NCBI GenBank assembly: GCA_019096195.1
Contig: JAGTXK010000040.1
Coordinates: 1-64,000 of the forward strand
From: Boletus sp. NGJ
Lineage: Eukaryota > Basidiomycota > Agaricomycetes > Boletales > Boletaceae
Reading direction: 5' to 3'
DNA length: 64,000 nucleotides
The translations under genes and the position numbers were made by a program. The notes under the pieces are model-generated. The model was not told the origin of the DNA and made no database searches. It saw only the letters and a list, made by a program, of their open reading frames with translations. Each line of letters opens with the position of its first letter. Position 1 is the stretch's first letter. Positions 1-12,100 of this stretch are shown here, in pieces.

Positions 1-129
1 GATAGAAAGCCAAGGGTCAGTGCTTCATTTCATACACCTATATGTTAGGGTAAGGGTTAGGGGTTATTGGGGAATAACATGCGTTTAGTGAAAAATGACC
101 AAACATGCGGACAGTTTTTTGAGCCACTG
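1..129 (-). mobile_element. Tc1/mariner terminal inverted repeat, end of a copy cut by the window edge
   Basis: The sequence matches the outer arms of the two mariner copies at 26.1 and 47.4 kb and ends in GAGCCACTG followed by the target TA at 130-131. It includes the telomere-like stretch GTTAGGGTAAGGGTTAGGGG found in the other arms. It abuts the RNase H region of gypsy-1 copy A, and the equivalent place in gypsy-1 copy C (near 56457) is uninterrupted, so the mariner inserted into the gypsy element. The rest of the copy lies outside the window. Confidence 0.85.
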
Positions 130-130
130 T

Positions 131-1911
131 ACCATAGAGTGGAGAGCACTGCTTCTGTTGCAATGTCTGAGGCATTGGTTTCCACACATACTTCTTGATC
201 GCGGTTAGGATATGCGAGAAGCAGCACTTCCGTGAATTTTCTTTTTAAGTTTTCAAAGGCTTGTTATTGATTGGATCCCCATTTGAATGGAACATCTTTT
301 TTGGTAAGATCATTTAGAGAATAAGCAATTTCTGCGAAGCCTTCTATGAAACATCTATAATAATTACAGAGTCCAAGAAATCCTTGTAGTTGTTTTAGTC
401 TTGTGGGAATTGGCCAGTCCATGACCCCTGCCACTTTTTTCAACTGCATCTCCACCCCCTTTTTAGATATGATCATACCTAGAAAGCCTACTTTGTCTGC
501 AGAGAAGGTACACTTTTCTGATTTTACGTATAGGTCATTCTCATGCAAGCAACGGGGAACTTCCTTGACAACCTCCTTATGTTCTTCTTTAGACTTTTCA
601 GATGTAAATATCATACAGTCATCGATGTAGATAACGACTATCACATATATGTCATTAAATATATTGTTCATCATAGTTTGAAACATAGGGGGAGAGTTCA
701 TTAGTCTGAACTACATTACCATTGGTTCATAAGCACCGATAGGCATTACAAACACCACTTTCCACTCATCACCTTCTTTGATGCATACATTGTTGTATCC
801 CCATCAGAGATCCATTGCTGTAAACATGTCCACATTTTAGAGCCTGTCAATTAGTTGTGGAATAAGTGGGAGAGAATAGGAATTCTTTATGGTGCCTTCA
901 TTTAAATATTGGTAATCCATTACCATTCATTTTTTGCTGTCCTTTTTGGGTATAAGGAAGACTGGAGATGTTTGTGGACATTTTGAAGGTTTGATATATC
1001 CCTTCTTTATTTCTTTCTCAATAAATGCCCTGACTTCTTCCATTTCAATGTCTAAAAGGGGAATAACACGTCCTTTCTTTGGAGAGAAGTCTTCTTTGAG
1101 ATCTATGGCATAATTCCAATGTTTCCTTATGGATATTCTTTGAGATTCTTGTTCCAAGAAAACATCTAGAAACTTGTGATAAGTTAGTGGTACTTTTTCT
1201 TTAAGTCCTTCTTCTATGGTATGTAGGTTGACTGGAGTATAAGAGGAGAAAGGACCGAGTCCCATAACTTTACAGTATGATGTACAATGAGGAAAAGAGA
1301 TCATTTGTTTTACCCAATTGATATTGGGATTATGGCAGTAAAGCCAGTCATACCCAATAATCATTCAATGGGTTCTGAGTTTAGATATGTAAGTGTCTAT
1401 GACTTCATAATGTCCTTATATTTCTATGATCAGTGTTACCACATGACAAATCGATCTGATAGCTCCTTCCAATCCATCTGTGTTATGTATTTTAATCAGG
1501 TTTCCAATGTTATAAAAAGGAATACTGTGACGAGTAACATAGTCCTGGTTAATAAATGTATGTGATGCTCCTGAATCCAAGAGGGATTTAAACCAGTAAC
1601 ACAACCACCATCTGTTAACATTGCATGATACTACTGTCTCAAGTGAGAATTCACTGCCGAATGACAGAGTTGATGCTTGGTTTAACATTACTTTAGTGGG
1701 TTTATAGAGAGACAATATTTTTTTGTTGTTTCACAAGGGAATTAAATACACTTAATTCTGGTGCCATGTTCAATTGAGACGCCCTTGTAGATTGTATTGA
1801 TAGTTTATGTAGAATAGAAGATAAATCGGAAATCAGGAAATCATTATTTGTACAATTTGTAAAAGAAGAAGAAATAGATTGTTCTGGCTGCTGAGTTCCC
1901 TCTTTACTCAT
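131..1911 (-). pseudogene. gypsy-1 copy A pol remnant (protease and reverse transcriptase)
   Basis: Fossil pol. The minus strand shows the aspartic protease motif LLDSGASHTFI (about 1416-1715), the reverse transcriptase N-terminal region (927-1364) and the RT palm with VVIYIDD (264-701). The order and spacing match the long pol frame of copy B. The copy is broken and is not expected to make a working polyprotein. RNase H, integrase and chromodomain are not present in this window for this copy. Confidence 0.82.
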
Positions 1912-1940
1912 TGGTGTTGTCCATTTAAAGCCTCAGCTGC

Positions 1941-3071
1941 TCATGCCTTAGCTTCTACCTCAAATTTATCCCTATAGTATGCTTTTGCTTTATCTGAAAT
2001 GTACACCCTTGCTGCTACACTTGGTGCTGCTGTAGCTACAGGAGGTGGAGGAAGTGGTCGTTCAGAGTAATGTTGGCAGGTTTGGGGCTGGTTAAAAAAC
2101 ATGGGATATTTATTTTCTCCCATCAATTGCTCTACATATGAGCCTTGGTTCCAATCCCAAATTTGCCTCTGCTGAGGCAGACAAGCTGTTTGGCAGAAAG
2201 GGTTCATTGGGCAATTGGGCTTTATGTGCCCAGGTTTTCCACAGTGGAAACAGGTCCTTGTGTCTTTTGACAGTCCAGCCTGCTGAACACCTATCTCCAT
2301 CGGGGTACTACAGCCTGGTTGTGTACCCATCACTGTAAATTGTGGACGGTATGATCATTGTGGGGATTGCCCATGGGAAGGAGGGAAGGATGATCTTGGA
2401 GGATAGCGTGAGGGGTTGACAGGAGGACCTCACTCTGTCTGCATCTGCTCAAATGCTCTGCCTATGACTCGATATAATATCACCAAGTCCTCATAGTCGT
2501 AGATTCTACCTGGGTTGTTTAGGTAAGACCTTTCATAGATCTTAAAGTCTATGGCCTTTTTTATGAGGATTGTGGCATGATAGTCATTGATCAGTGCCTC
2601 CTTTCATAAGATCTCGAACCTTTGCAGGAACTGATCTATAGGATGTCCATTTTGTTTAAGAGCCTCTAATTTTCTAAGAGACTTATGGGAGAGGGTGTCG
2701 ATACAGAAGTGAGCACGGATTTGCTCCTGCATCTTCTTCCATGTTGGCCATGCCACATCTCCTTTGGCTGGCAACAGGTTTTCTTCTGTGTCTGCTTCTA
2801 TTGTAAATTCTTTGTCCAGATAATGCTTGAGCATAAGCTGAGCAAATCCTTCGGCTTTTCCTTCCAGACATGAAAGGACAGCAATGTTGAGGATCTTGTT
2901 GTTTTTCCATTTTTGTACATCGACCCACAGACACAGTTTGATCCACCATATTCTGAAGATCGATCGATTGCCATCCCATTTGCTGGAATCAATAATTTTC
3001 TTAGTGATGCTTTCCTTTTCACATTCTTGAGTGAGGTCTGCAAGTTTTTGGACAAGGTTGTCGATGTCCAT
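1941..3071 (-). pseudogene. gypsy-1 copy A gag remnant
   Basis: Fossil gag. The amino end (2604-3071) has the capsid-type segment beginning near MDIDNLVQKLADLTQE, and the carboxy part (1941-2333) has a CCHC zinc knuckle, CFHCGKPGHIKPNCP, typical of the nucleocapsid part of Ty3/gypsy Gag. It lies between the leader and the protease, as in copies B and C. It is broken in several places. Confidence 0.8.
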
Positions 3072-3662
3072 GCAAGACGTGTTTGGTTATGGTTTTTAGA
3101 AGTGAGGTAGGTCAGAGGTAAGAGCAATGGATTGTGATTCAATATAGAGTGAAAGCAGAGGAGGGGCATAGAGGTCTCTGCTTGTCGGAGTTTGCCTTGT
3201 AAATTTTCCTTGGTTAGTTTTCTTTCAGCACCTTACTACCTGGTATCTTACAACTGAGTTCTGGAGTGCCTATGTAGGAATTGAAGTGTAGATCATTAAA
3301 AATGATGGGCAAGTCGGAGGGGGGAACCGGAGTATAACTGTTGTACTACAGACAGGTGTGCACAGAGGAAAGGCGAGATAAATCCCCTTATCACACTATG
3401 TAACGTCACAGGTAATCACATGAACCTGGGTACACTATTGTAGTACCAACGTACACTCAAGTCGGCATCCACTCAAGAAAGAGGGCTAGTGTACTATGCC
3501 CAGTAGCCACTGGACAAGCATATACAACTAGCGTTTCAGTGAGTGCTATACTCATCACCGTCAAGTGGTGAATACTACAGATGTCCCTTAACCGCTGGGC
3601 CTGGGTATATGATATCTTCTTAACTCTGGAGTCTGAGCATTGTGTATGCAGTCTAATCCAAG

Positions 3663-4140
3663 TGTTATGAACCTTTTGGAACAAACCACAAGGTTCAGAC
3701 GATGCTTGCAGGCTACACATGTCCTGGCTCAACAGATGAGGTGGCGAGTCATGATCCATACTATGCCAACCCTACAATGACCAGAGTGGCCAAGGCAATG
3801 AGTTATTGGAGCAGAATACAAATGGATTAGACTGGGGATTCCAGTCGTCAAAGTGCTACTTTATATATGTACAAGGATGGTGCACAGACCAGGCTGTGCA
3901 TGTGATAAATTACTATGTATAGTAAGACAGAGATTAATGGGGCTGTGTGAGAAGAGTGGAAATTAAAGAGTCATGGATTACATGAGGTATGATGTCATCT
4001 GACATCATAGGTTCTAGACCTTATCATGTGATTGTTTCCATGATCACATGCACAGTCATGTGACTTGAGAAGAAAAGAGTTGATGAAATGAAAAAGTAAG
4101 TGTTGAAGTGAAAAGTTTGAAAATATTCAATATTATAACA
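3663..4140 (-). repeat. gypsy-1 LTR (5' LTR of copy A)
   Basis: A 478-bp repeat that reads TGTTATGA...ATAACA on the plus strand and matches both LTRs of copy C and, less closely, those of copy B. In element sense it carries a TATA box about 33 bp before the motif AGTCTAATCCA. The internal side has the primer-site sequence CAGTCTAATCCA next to it. The outer side runs into duplicated flanking sequence shared with copy C. Confidence 0.85.
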
Positions 4141-5946
4141 GTTGTATTATAGACAGGATAAATTTGTGTGCACTTCTATCCCATGAATACTACTACCACA
4201 CACCATTCACCATTTATGTGATTATGAGAATAATATGTGATATTGTATGCTTGAGTGAGTAATGTTTGTCTATAATTTAATCCTGGTCATCTACTAGCTA
4301 GCTAATGGTCCTGGTCATTACTAGCTAGTAGATAGTTCTGGTCATTCACAGACTCACAGACGGTCCTGGCCATGTACTAGCTGGCAGATAAGTCCTGGTT
4401 ATGTATAATATGATGGATATTTCTGATCATATCTATCTACAAGATATGATATTATCTGACATGTCATTGTAATAAATATGAACATCACTATAAATGCTCC
4501 TATTCAATATATGGCATTATTTATGTGTGTATCATAATGTTATATTGTGTAAGTGTTTGGAAATTTGGTAATGTAATATATAGCATTATCTTTTGTAAAA
4601 AAATTTCCTGATGAGATAGCTTGGGATTACAAGGTTGTATGATATATTCATGATGACTATACTCAATGCTAGTGTATGTTCTCTACAGAGTCCAAAAGCA
4701 GATCTGATGGGAACTATTCCACCATACCTAAAAGGAAATTTCCAGAACTGCTAATTGCAACTGAGCAATTGAAATCCACCCTATTATGACACTACCCTGG
4801 GAAGCAGACATAATAACATCACTGAATAAATGACTGCCTCTGACTAATGTGAATACTCCAATTTTTACCTATACTTCAGGGACTGGTAGGGTAGAATGCT
4901 AGCAAAACACTGTCTTATAAATTGACTAGCACTATCTGTTGCTCCCAAATTCATCCATCAAACATTTGTTACCACAGTAAGGCAGAATGTTACTTGCCTA
5001 GTAATGCTAACAAGGCAATTGTGTAGATGCTTACTTCACCTACCAAATTCACCCACTGCCATTCAAATGGCATCTTTGTTTTTGTGTGGAGCACAAGCTC
5101 CCACCTTGAATATATCTTAGAACATGAATTATTGTGTTCACTCCAATCCCACAGCCAAATCACCATTTATGCTCATAAATCACCTGATCCTATATTTATT
5201 GGACATCTATCCCACATCATCTGCCACTACTATGATTGTGTTGACATCATTATCAAATCACCATCAAAATACCATCCCACCTCCACTATGTCATGCATCT
5301 TATACATCCACAAGGATTGGATAAGCTTAAATCAGATACAAGCTTTAAGTCAGACCATCATGTTACAATTTCTTAGGCTGTCCAGGCTAAAGTATTTCAA
5401 TCCAAATCCTGTTTAGTTCCTACCCATCCATCCATCCATTCCATCCCCTTCTGATTTTGTAGTATTACAACTTGGAACATGTACAATAGCCATCTTAATA
5501 TGCCGATTAGTAGATATATATATTGTTGTTGTTACCAGCAAAGTACCTTGCTCAGGCCAGTAATACTAGGGAAGCTCCATTTCATCCACAAACTTAATAT
5601 CTACACTACCCTACATACCATCAAAAACAACAGGGAGTGATAGTGTGTAAAGTAATGAATATATAGTAGCTTGAGTATTAGTCATAATACCATCAGAACA
5701 AATGGCTGAACTCAATAACTCAATTGAATCTATCTGCACATTATGTGCACACCAAAAGTTTCTTGATCACCTACCATAACTGCCTTCTTGCATGGCCACC
5801 TTGTTGACTATGCACATGAAGAACAGCACAACTATTATCCTTTCCAATATCATGCTACTGTTACAATTGATACTTCTACTGGACCCCAACAAGAACTGCC
5901 CACAGTAGAGTGGCATTGTACCTATTGTTGTTGCATCTAACTATAT
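4141..5946. other. Non-coding flank shared with 61385-63185 (segmental duplication)
   Basis: This 1.8-kb stretch is about 98% identical by eye to 61385-63185, in the same orientation. It holds no gene I can support: the open frame at 5027-5416 gives a His/Ser/Tyr-rich sequence with no recognisable domain, and the matching copy at 62266 stays open for only part of it. A degenerate short tandem repeat lies at 4275-4405 and a CCAT run near 5427-5445. Confidence 0.7.
4275..4405. repeat. Degenerate tandem repeat, unit about 35-40 bp
   Basis: The phrase TCCTGGTCAT followed by CTAGCTAG-type sequence recurs about four times with variable spacing. The same array is present in the duplicate at about 61520-61645. 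Its role is unknown. Confidence 0.6.
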
Positions 5947-6963
5947 TGAAACGATCACAGTTGATACCCATTATTTAACACCACCTTCCTACACCTCCAC
6001 ACTACCTACAGACGATACACTCGCCTACCATTCACCAAGCTCCATCCCCACTTCACCTCAGATACACCTAGAGTAGCCACTTATTGTATCCTTCCTCATA
6101 TGACACACCACACCACCAAGCACACCCACGTACGCTTTCACTAGCAGTACCCTCGTCATACCCATTACACCTACAACACCAAGTAGCCTCATGGCCAACC
6201 CTGGCATTCATCGCCACAAGCATAGGCCCGCACACCTCTAAACTACACAACCTGTAGACTGTACCTGATGCCGTGCTCAACACTCTACACCACTGTGACA
6301 TGCCTGATGCAGTGCTCAGCATTCACACCAAGGATACTAATCAGGAGTCCATCCCCAGATCCTTGACTCCTCCACCTAACCCAGATCCTTGGCTCATGCC
6401 ATAGATCATCCATCATCCTGCCACAAGTACTGATCAAGCAATGCTAGATCAACAAGCTATTTATCAGGGTACATATCCCAAATGCTCTGACCATCCCGAG
6501 TTCCTGACCATAATCATCCTGAGCATTCCAAGTATTCCGAGCATTCCAACCAAAACCATCCCCAGAACCCTCTGGAAGCCCTTCACCTAGATTTCCCCTT
6601 CTGTTTCCTTTTTGTCACTATTTACTAAACCTTCGGATATATCACAATGTAGCCACACCCAGAGCATCATGGACTACATCTCTCTTACATGTACATACCA
6701 TGCACATCTCATTCCTCCCCTAGATACTTTTGCCATTGAACACTGACACTTTCTCGTTCCTGTGATGTCATACCCAGTACCCATGACGTCATAGCATAGC
6801 ACAGCCCATGCACCACTATCGGTAGTATATAAGTAGCCAGTAGAGTACCATGTTCCACTTAGCCTTGAAATTGCCTTTCTCTCTCTCGCATATTGCTTTA
6901 GCTAGCAACACTTGAGATATCAGGTTTAGGTTTCCTTCTTCTGTTCATTGCAAGTTCCTTTCA
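5947..6963 (+). repeat. Solo LTR, family LTR5, copy a
   Basis: A 1017-bp repeat starting TGAAACGATCAC and ending GTTCCTTTCA, flanked by the exact 5-bp duplication TATAT (5942-5946 and 6964-6968). Near its right end are a TGATGTCAT and a TGACGTCAT motif (about 6766-6793, CRE/bZIP type) and a TATA box (GTAGTATATAAGTAG, about 6822-6836), which sets its orientation as plus. Relatives lie at 57725-58624 and from 63186 to the window end. No internal LTR-element sequence accompanies it, so it is a solo LTR left after LTR-LTR recombination. Confidence 0.88.
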
Positions 6964-6968
6964 TATAT

Positions 6969-7292
6969 GCCAGAATCTACAATTGAATGCATAACAGCTT
7001 ATATAATGAAATAAGGCAAATCAACCCCTTTGGCAATTCAGCAAGACATCCTTGTACAGAGCTCACCAATCTATATAGATACTTGCACCACCATTTGCAC
7101 CACTCCCTTCAGATGACTTCACAGAAACTCTTCATATTCTTACTCAAAGGGAAATTAACCTGGACCAAATAATGGTAATGCTACATCATCCAGTGGAGAA
7201 CAAGCAAGGACAAATGGAGTGATCCATATCCATATAACCTGACCCCGAAAGAGAGGGACAATTGTGGACAATTGTATTCCATTCCCTGTGAA
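6969..7292. other. Short spacer between LTR5 and LTR4
   Basis: About 320 bp of AT-rich sequence. A 61-codon open frame (6987-7172) shows no recognisable domain. I see no gene, RNA or repeat that I can support. Confidence 0.4.
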
Positions 7293-8273
7293 TGAACTGC
7301 ATCAAACTTGTTTCATGCACAGTTAGAAGCTATCATCCAAATGGAATTAATTCTGCCACTTGCAGCAGTTAGAATTTTTCAATATTATAGTGCCTAATGA
7401 CCCTCAGTATGACCTAGCACCCCTGCAATTTTCAAAATATTCCATCAAGAAACTTAGAAGAAATTAATGTTTTTCTCCAACATATAGCTTTGTTACTGTC
7501 TACAAGTACTGTACATAGCTAGTAGTATTGTCAATACTATATATATAGTTAAGTGCCAATGAGAGAAAGTGACCATGTGACCATATCTTACACAGCCTTG
7601 CATCACATGACTCAGCATTCTATAGTGTTCCATACATTAGTCAGCAAAAGCTTGGCATTTATAAGAAAAGTCTTGGCAATCTCTTAGCATTTGTAAGCAG
7701 CCAACCCTTCTGATTGGTTAGTCAAGCCCATGTATTTATCTATAAAAGGAGAGCCCTTTAGGCCACCAAAAGAGTGGGTTATTACCCTAATAGATTTCAC
7801 CCTCATAGAAATTTATCCTTAGTGATTTTATCTCAATCAGAGAAGTTCTCTCAAGGAGAACAATTCTCACCCCACTTGGAGTACCCCTTACAGGCATCCC
7901 ACAGAGGATCTTAAGGAGGACCAACTCCACTAATTAGACAGCTAGTTAGATTGTTAGGAGTAAAAGACTTGTAGCCAATAGTGCACAAGTAAAATAGGAC
8001 ACCTTTTGGGAGAAAACCCTAAATAGGACAACAAAAGGGAATAGATCCCCAACACTCTAATTCTACTAGAACCTAAGCAATCCTGCTACTCAGCTAACTA
8101 TCCACCTAAAGGGATAAGTGACAGTATAGCCAAACAAAGCCTAAATTTGCATTCTCCTTAGCAAACAATAAAATTGTGTTACTATAACCTATTTGAGTGA
8201 ACTACATAAGTGAAATGTGAACCCATTCCAGCTTTATCTGGAACATCTTAACATCTCTGTAATCCAGTATATC

Positions 8274-8755
8274 TGTTATGAATCCCTTTCGGAAACCAAA
8301 CCACAAGGCTCGGAATATGCTCTGCAGGCTACACGAGTCCTGGCTGAACGAATCAGGTGGGAGAGTCTTAGGCCATCGCTATTCCCAACCCTACGACGAC
8401 CGATGGCCGAAGCTAATAGGTTGTTGGAGGAAGAGTACAAGTGGATTAGACTGGGGGTACCAGTCGTCAAAGTACTACTTTATATACATAAGGAGAAAAG
8501 TGTGCACATGGACCATGCTGTGCGTGTGATAAATTACTACGTATGGTAAGACGGAGATTAATAGGGCTGTGTGAGAAGAGCGGAAATTAAAGAGGTTGTG
8601 GATCACATGAGGTATGATGTCATAGGTTCTAGACCTATCATGTGATGTGTTTCCACGGTCACGTGCACAGTCACGTGACTTATGAAGAAGAAGTTTGAAG
8701 AAAATGAGAAGTAAGTGATCGTTTGAAAAGTTTGAAAATTTCCCATATTATTACA
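8274..8755 (-). repeat. 3' LTR of gypsy-1 copy B
   Basis: 482 bp, TGTTATGA...ATTACA on the plus strand. In element sense the upstream part carries two CACGTG-type boxes, a TGATGTCA-type motif and a TATA box, followed about 33 bp later by AGTCTAATCCA, the probable transcript start. The polypurine tract lies just inside, at 8756-8770 (element sense AAAGAGGGGGTAG). Confidence 0.92.
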
Positions 8756-8770
8756 CTACCCCCTCTTTAA
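8756..8770 (-). other. Polypurine tract of gypsy-1 copy B
   Basis: In element sense the sequence next to the 3' LTR is AAAGAGGGGGTAG, the usual priming site for plus-strand DNA synthesis in LTR elements. Copy C has a similar tract at 54562-54575. Confidence 0.8.
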
Positions 8771-9141
8771 GACTCGAATTTCAGGCGAGTTGTTGTTTTT
8801 TCTTGTTCAGTGAAATTTTCATAAGGAGTGAATAAAGAAGCGAAAGCTGATAACGATAGACCATGAAGCTTGCGTGGTGCGGAAGGGTTAAGATGATGGA
8901 AATCATTTACTGCGTCCGGTGCAGTTACATGAATGTCTTCTGATTCCCAGGTTCGATCGGTTTCGTTGTAACCTTTCCAATGAACCAAATATTCTATTTT
9001 GCCTTTCTTCAACCTGGAAGCGGCAATATAATCAACTTCGAACTGCTCTTCTCCTTCTTCGTCAATTTCTATAGCATCTGGTTGAGATTTAGGCTGTCCA
9101 GGCAGTGTGTCTCTATAAGGTTTGATGCAAGAAATGTTCAC
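8767..9141 (-). CDS. gypsy-1 copy B chromodomain region (C-terminal end of the integrase part)
   Basis: The 124-codon frame contains a chromodomain: VDYIAASRLKKGKIEYLVHW followed by KGYNETDRTWE, with the aromatic residues Y, W and W expected for methyl-lysine binding. In chromoviruses this module sits at the end of integrase and guides insertion to heterochromatin. It lies immediately downstream of the long pol frame and just before the polypurine tract. It is part of a fossil or near-fossil element. Confidence 0.82.
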   Translation of the reverse strand: MNISCIKPYRDTLPGQPKSQPDAIEIDEEGEEQFEVDYIAASRLKKGKIEYLVHWKGYNETDRTWESEDIHVTAPDAVNDFHHLNPSAPRKLHGLSLSAFASLFTPYENFTEQEKTTTRLKFES

Positions 9142-9163
9142 AGTTGGATGGATGTGAACCGAA

Positions 9164-12100
9164 TTAGGTAGTTTGAGCGTTACGGCATTGGGAAGTACCC
9201 GAGTGATAACGTAAGGGCCAATCCATTTTTGAGTTAGTTTTTTTCGCCGTATAAGGAAGTTTTAATTTATCTGTAGAAAGCCAGACTTGCTGGCCAATAG
9301 AATATTCAGGTGCTGTAGATCGTTTTTTATCAGAAGAGGTGATCATCCTCTCTCGTGTTGCTTCCAGTGCTTCTTCAATCTCCTTATGATTTCGCCCAAT
9401 TTCGTCTGCAAAACCCGTGAGATTCCCTTCGAAACCCATACGCGGTATGTAGTTTCGTGTTACTTTAAACGGGATTTCTCCGGTAGCCGTAGTTACGGTG
9501 TTATTGTGAGAGAATTGGGCTAGTTTCAACCAATCGACCCATTCGTTTTGTTTCTTTCCGGCATATGCGCGGAGATACTGCTCGAGATCTCGGTTAACAC
9601 GTTCGGTTTGTCCGTCTGTTTGCGGATGGTATGCCGTAGAGATTTTTTGTTTTATACCAAGAAGCTTACAAAGCTCTTGTGTGAAAGCAGAAACGAATTG
9701 TGGTCCTCGATCTGATACGAGGGTAGAGGGAAGTCCATGTGTTGACCAGACATGGTCTCTAAATAGGATAGCTAGATCTTTCGAAGAACAAGTATCGTAT
9801 GTTGGTATAAAAATAACTTCTTTTGAAAATCTGTCCACAACAACACAGATAGCAGTAAAAGATTGTGATGGCGGTAAGCCTGTGATGAAATCTACTGATA
9901 AGTCTTCCCATGGTCTTTTTGCCGCGGGAAGAGGAATAACTTTTCCTGCCGGTGCATTTTGCTTACCCTTCGTGAGGGCGCACACTTGGCAGTGATCTAC
10001 ATAGGTTTTTATGTCCTTTGTGACTCCTGGCCACGAGAAATATCGAGAAAGGGTATGTATGGTTTTTGAATGACCGCCATGTCCTGCAATAGGCGAATCA
10101 TGACATAATGTAATAATTTCTGTACGTAGAGATTCTGGTACGTAGATTTGGTCTTTTTCATTTTTGAATAGATTAAGTTCTGAATAGAAAAGGAAATTGT
10201 TTATCGCATCGACGTTATGTTTTTTAGATTCTTTTTGTATTTTCGTCATAAGATCAGAAGAAAGAGAAACGTGATTTATAAATATAGAAGGGGGTAGTAC
10301 GGTGACATTTTGATTGTGATCTACAACTGCGTCGCCGTGATCTGGTCGTCGAGATAAAGCGTCGGCTCTTCCATTGGACGATCCAGGTTTGTATACGAAA
10401 GAATAATTAAATTCTTGAAGGAGTGCGTGCCAACGTGCTTGACGTCTGCTGAGTGTCTGGGGTTTCTTCCAGTATTCTAGATTTTTATGGTCGGTCCAGA
10501 TTTCAAATCCTTCGTGACCTATTAAATAATGGCGCCATTCTTCTAATGCGCGTATTACTGCAAGCAGTTCTTTATCGTATATTGGGTAGTTGCGCTCTGC
10601 GCTGTCAAAGGAGTGAGAAATAAAGGCGACTGGTCGCCAGTTACCATCATTGCATAATGTGGAGAGCACTGCTCCCGTGGCAATGTCCGAAGCATCGGTT
10701 TCCACACGCATTTCTTGATCGCGATTTGGGTATGCGAGAAGTGGTGCTTCCGTGAATTTTCTTTTTAGATTGAGGAATGCTTCTTGTTGATCGGGACCCC
10801 ATTTGAATGGAACGTCTTTCTTGGTAAGATCGTTCAGGGGTCGTGCTATTTGTGCGAAGCCTTCTATGAATCGTCTATAATAATTACAGAGTCCGAGAAA
10901 GTCTTGAAGTTGCTTCAAGCGAGTAGGAATTGGCCAATCCATGACCCCAGCTACTTTCTTCGACTGCATTTCTACCCCCTCTTTAGATACCACCATTCCT
11001 AAGAAATCCACTTTTTTTGCCGAGAAGGTACACTTTTCTGGTTTTACGTAAAGGTCGTTTTCGCGGAGGCGGCGTAAAACTTCTTTTACAACTTCTTCGT
11101 GTTGTTCTTTTGTCTTTTTTGAGGTAAATATCATAACGTCGTCGATGTAGATGACAACTACCGCATACATGTCGTTAAATATATTGTTCATCATTGTTTG
11201 AAACGTAGGGGGAGAATTCGTAAGGCTGAAATACATAACGGTAGGTTCGTATGCTCCAATAGGGGTGACGAATGCCGCTTTCCATTCATCGCCTTCTTTA
11301 ATGCGGACATTGTTATATCCCCATCGGAGATCCATGGCCGTAAATAGATCCGCATTTTTGAGTTGATCAATTAATTGCGGAATTAAAGGGAGTGGATAGG
11401 AATTCTTGATCGTTCCTTCGTTTAAATAACGGTAATCCATAACCATTCGTTTTTTGCCGTCTTTTTTGGGAATAAAGAAGACTGGGGATGTCTGCGGAGA
11501 TTTTGAGGATTTAACGTAACCCTTCTTGACTTCCTTTTCGATAAACGTTCTGACTTCTTCCATCTCGATATCCGAAAGGGGAATAACACGTCCTTTCTTG
11601 GGGATGAAGTCTTCTTTGAGATCGATTGCATGATCCCAGTGTTTTCGTAAGGGCATTCTTTGGGATTCTTTCTCCGAAAAGACGTCTAGAAATTCGTGAT
11701 AAGTTAACGGAACTTTTTCTTTTAGTCCTTCTTCTATTGTACGTAGTTGAGTCGGTTCGTAAGAGGAAGTGGGTCCTAGGCCCATAATTTTACAGTATGA
11801 GGTACATCGAGGAAACGTAATTGTCTGTTTTACCCAATCGATGTCAGGGTTATGACGATATAACCAATCATACCCGATGATCATTCGATGAGTGCCTAAT
11901 TTAGATATGTAAGCGTCTATAACTTCGTAGTGTCCTTCGATTTCCACCATCAGGGTTACCGCATGACAGATTGGTCCGATTGCTCCTTCCGATCCGTCAG
12001 CGTTATGTATCTTAATGGGGTTGTCGATAGTATAGAAAGGTATTCCGTGTCTTTTTACATAGTCCTGATCTATGAAAGTATGCGACGCTCCCGAATCCAG

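Larger units (their letters stand above)
131..4140 (-). mobile_element. Ty3/gypsy element gypsy-1, copy A (decayed, left end cut by a mariner and the window edge)
   Basis: A minus-strand chromovirus-type LTR element, about 75-85% identical by eye to copy B at 8.3-14.7 kb. From right to left it holds the 5' LTR (3663-4140), a leader, gag, protease and reverse transcriptase, and stops where a mariner entered it at 130. Integrase and 3' LTR would lie left of the window. It is an old copy, broken in many places (ten or more). Copy A and copy C share the same right flank, so they are duplicates of one insertion rather than separate insertions. Confidence 0.88.

Noticed and set aside
1-129. True telomere or subtelomere repeats
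   Set aside because: The TTAGGG-like run is short, degenerate and located at the same place in the mariner arms inside the window, so it belongs to the transposon.
403-630. Plus-strand 75-codon frame, repeated at 56726-56953
   Set aside because: It is the antisense of the reverse transcriptase region; it stays open in both copies because they are duplicates.
5027-5416. Possible 129-codon gene
   Set aside because: No recognisable motif, and the duplicate at 62266 is open for only 97 codons, so there is no sign of selection.
6068-6322. Minus-strand 84-codon frame rich in Gly and Trp
   Set aside because: It lies inside the solo LTR5 and has no counterpart with selection; its relative at 63308 differs in length.
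8278-8549. Short frames in the gypsy-1 LTRs (also at 14214-14524 and 43717-44134)
   Set aside because: LTR promoter sequence; no protein is known from this part in Ty3/gypsy elements.
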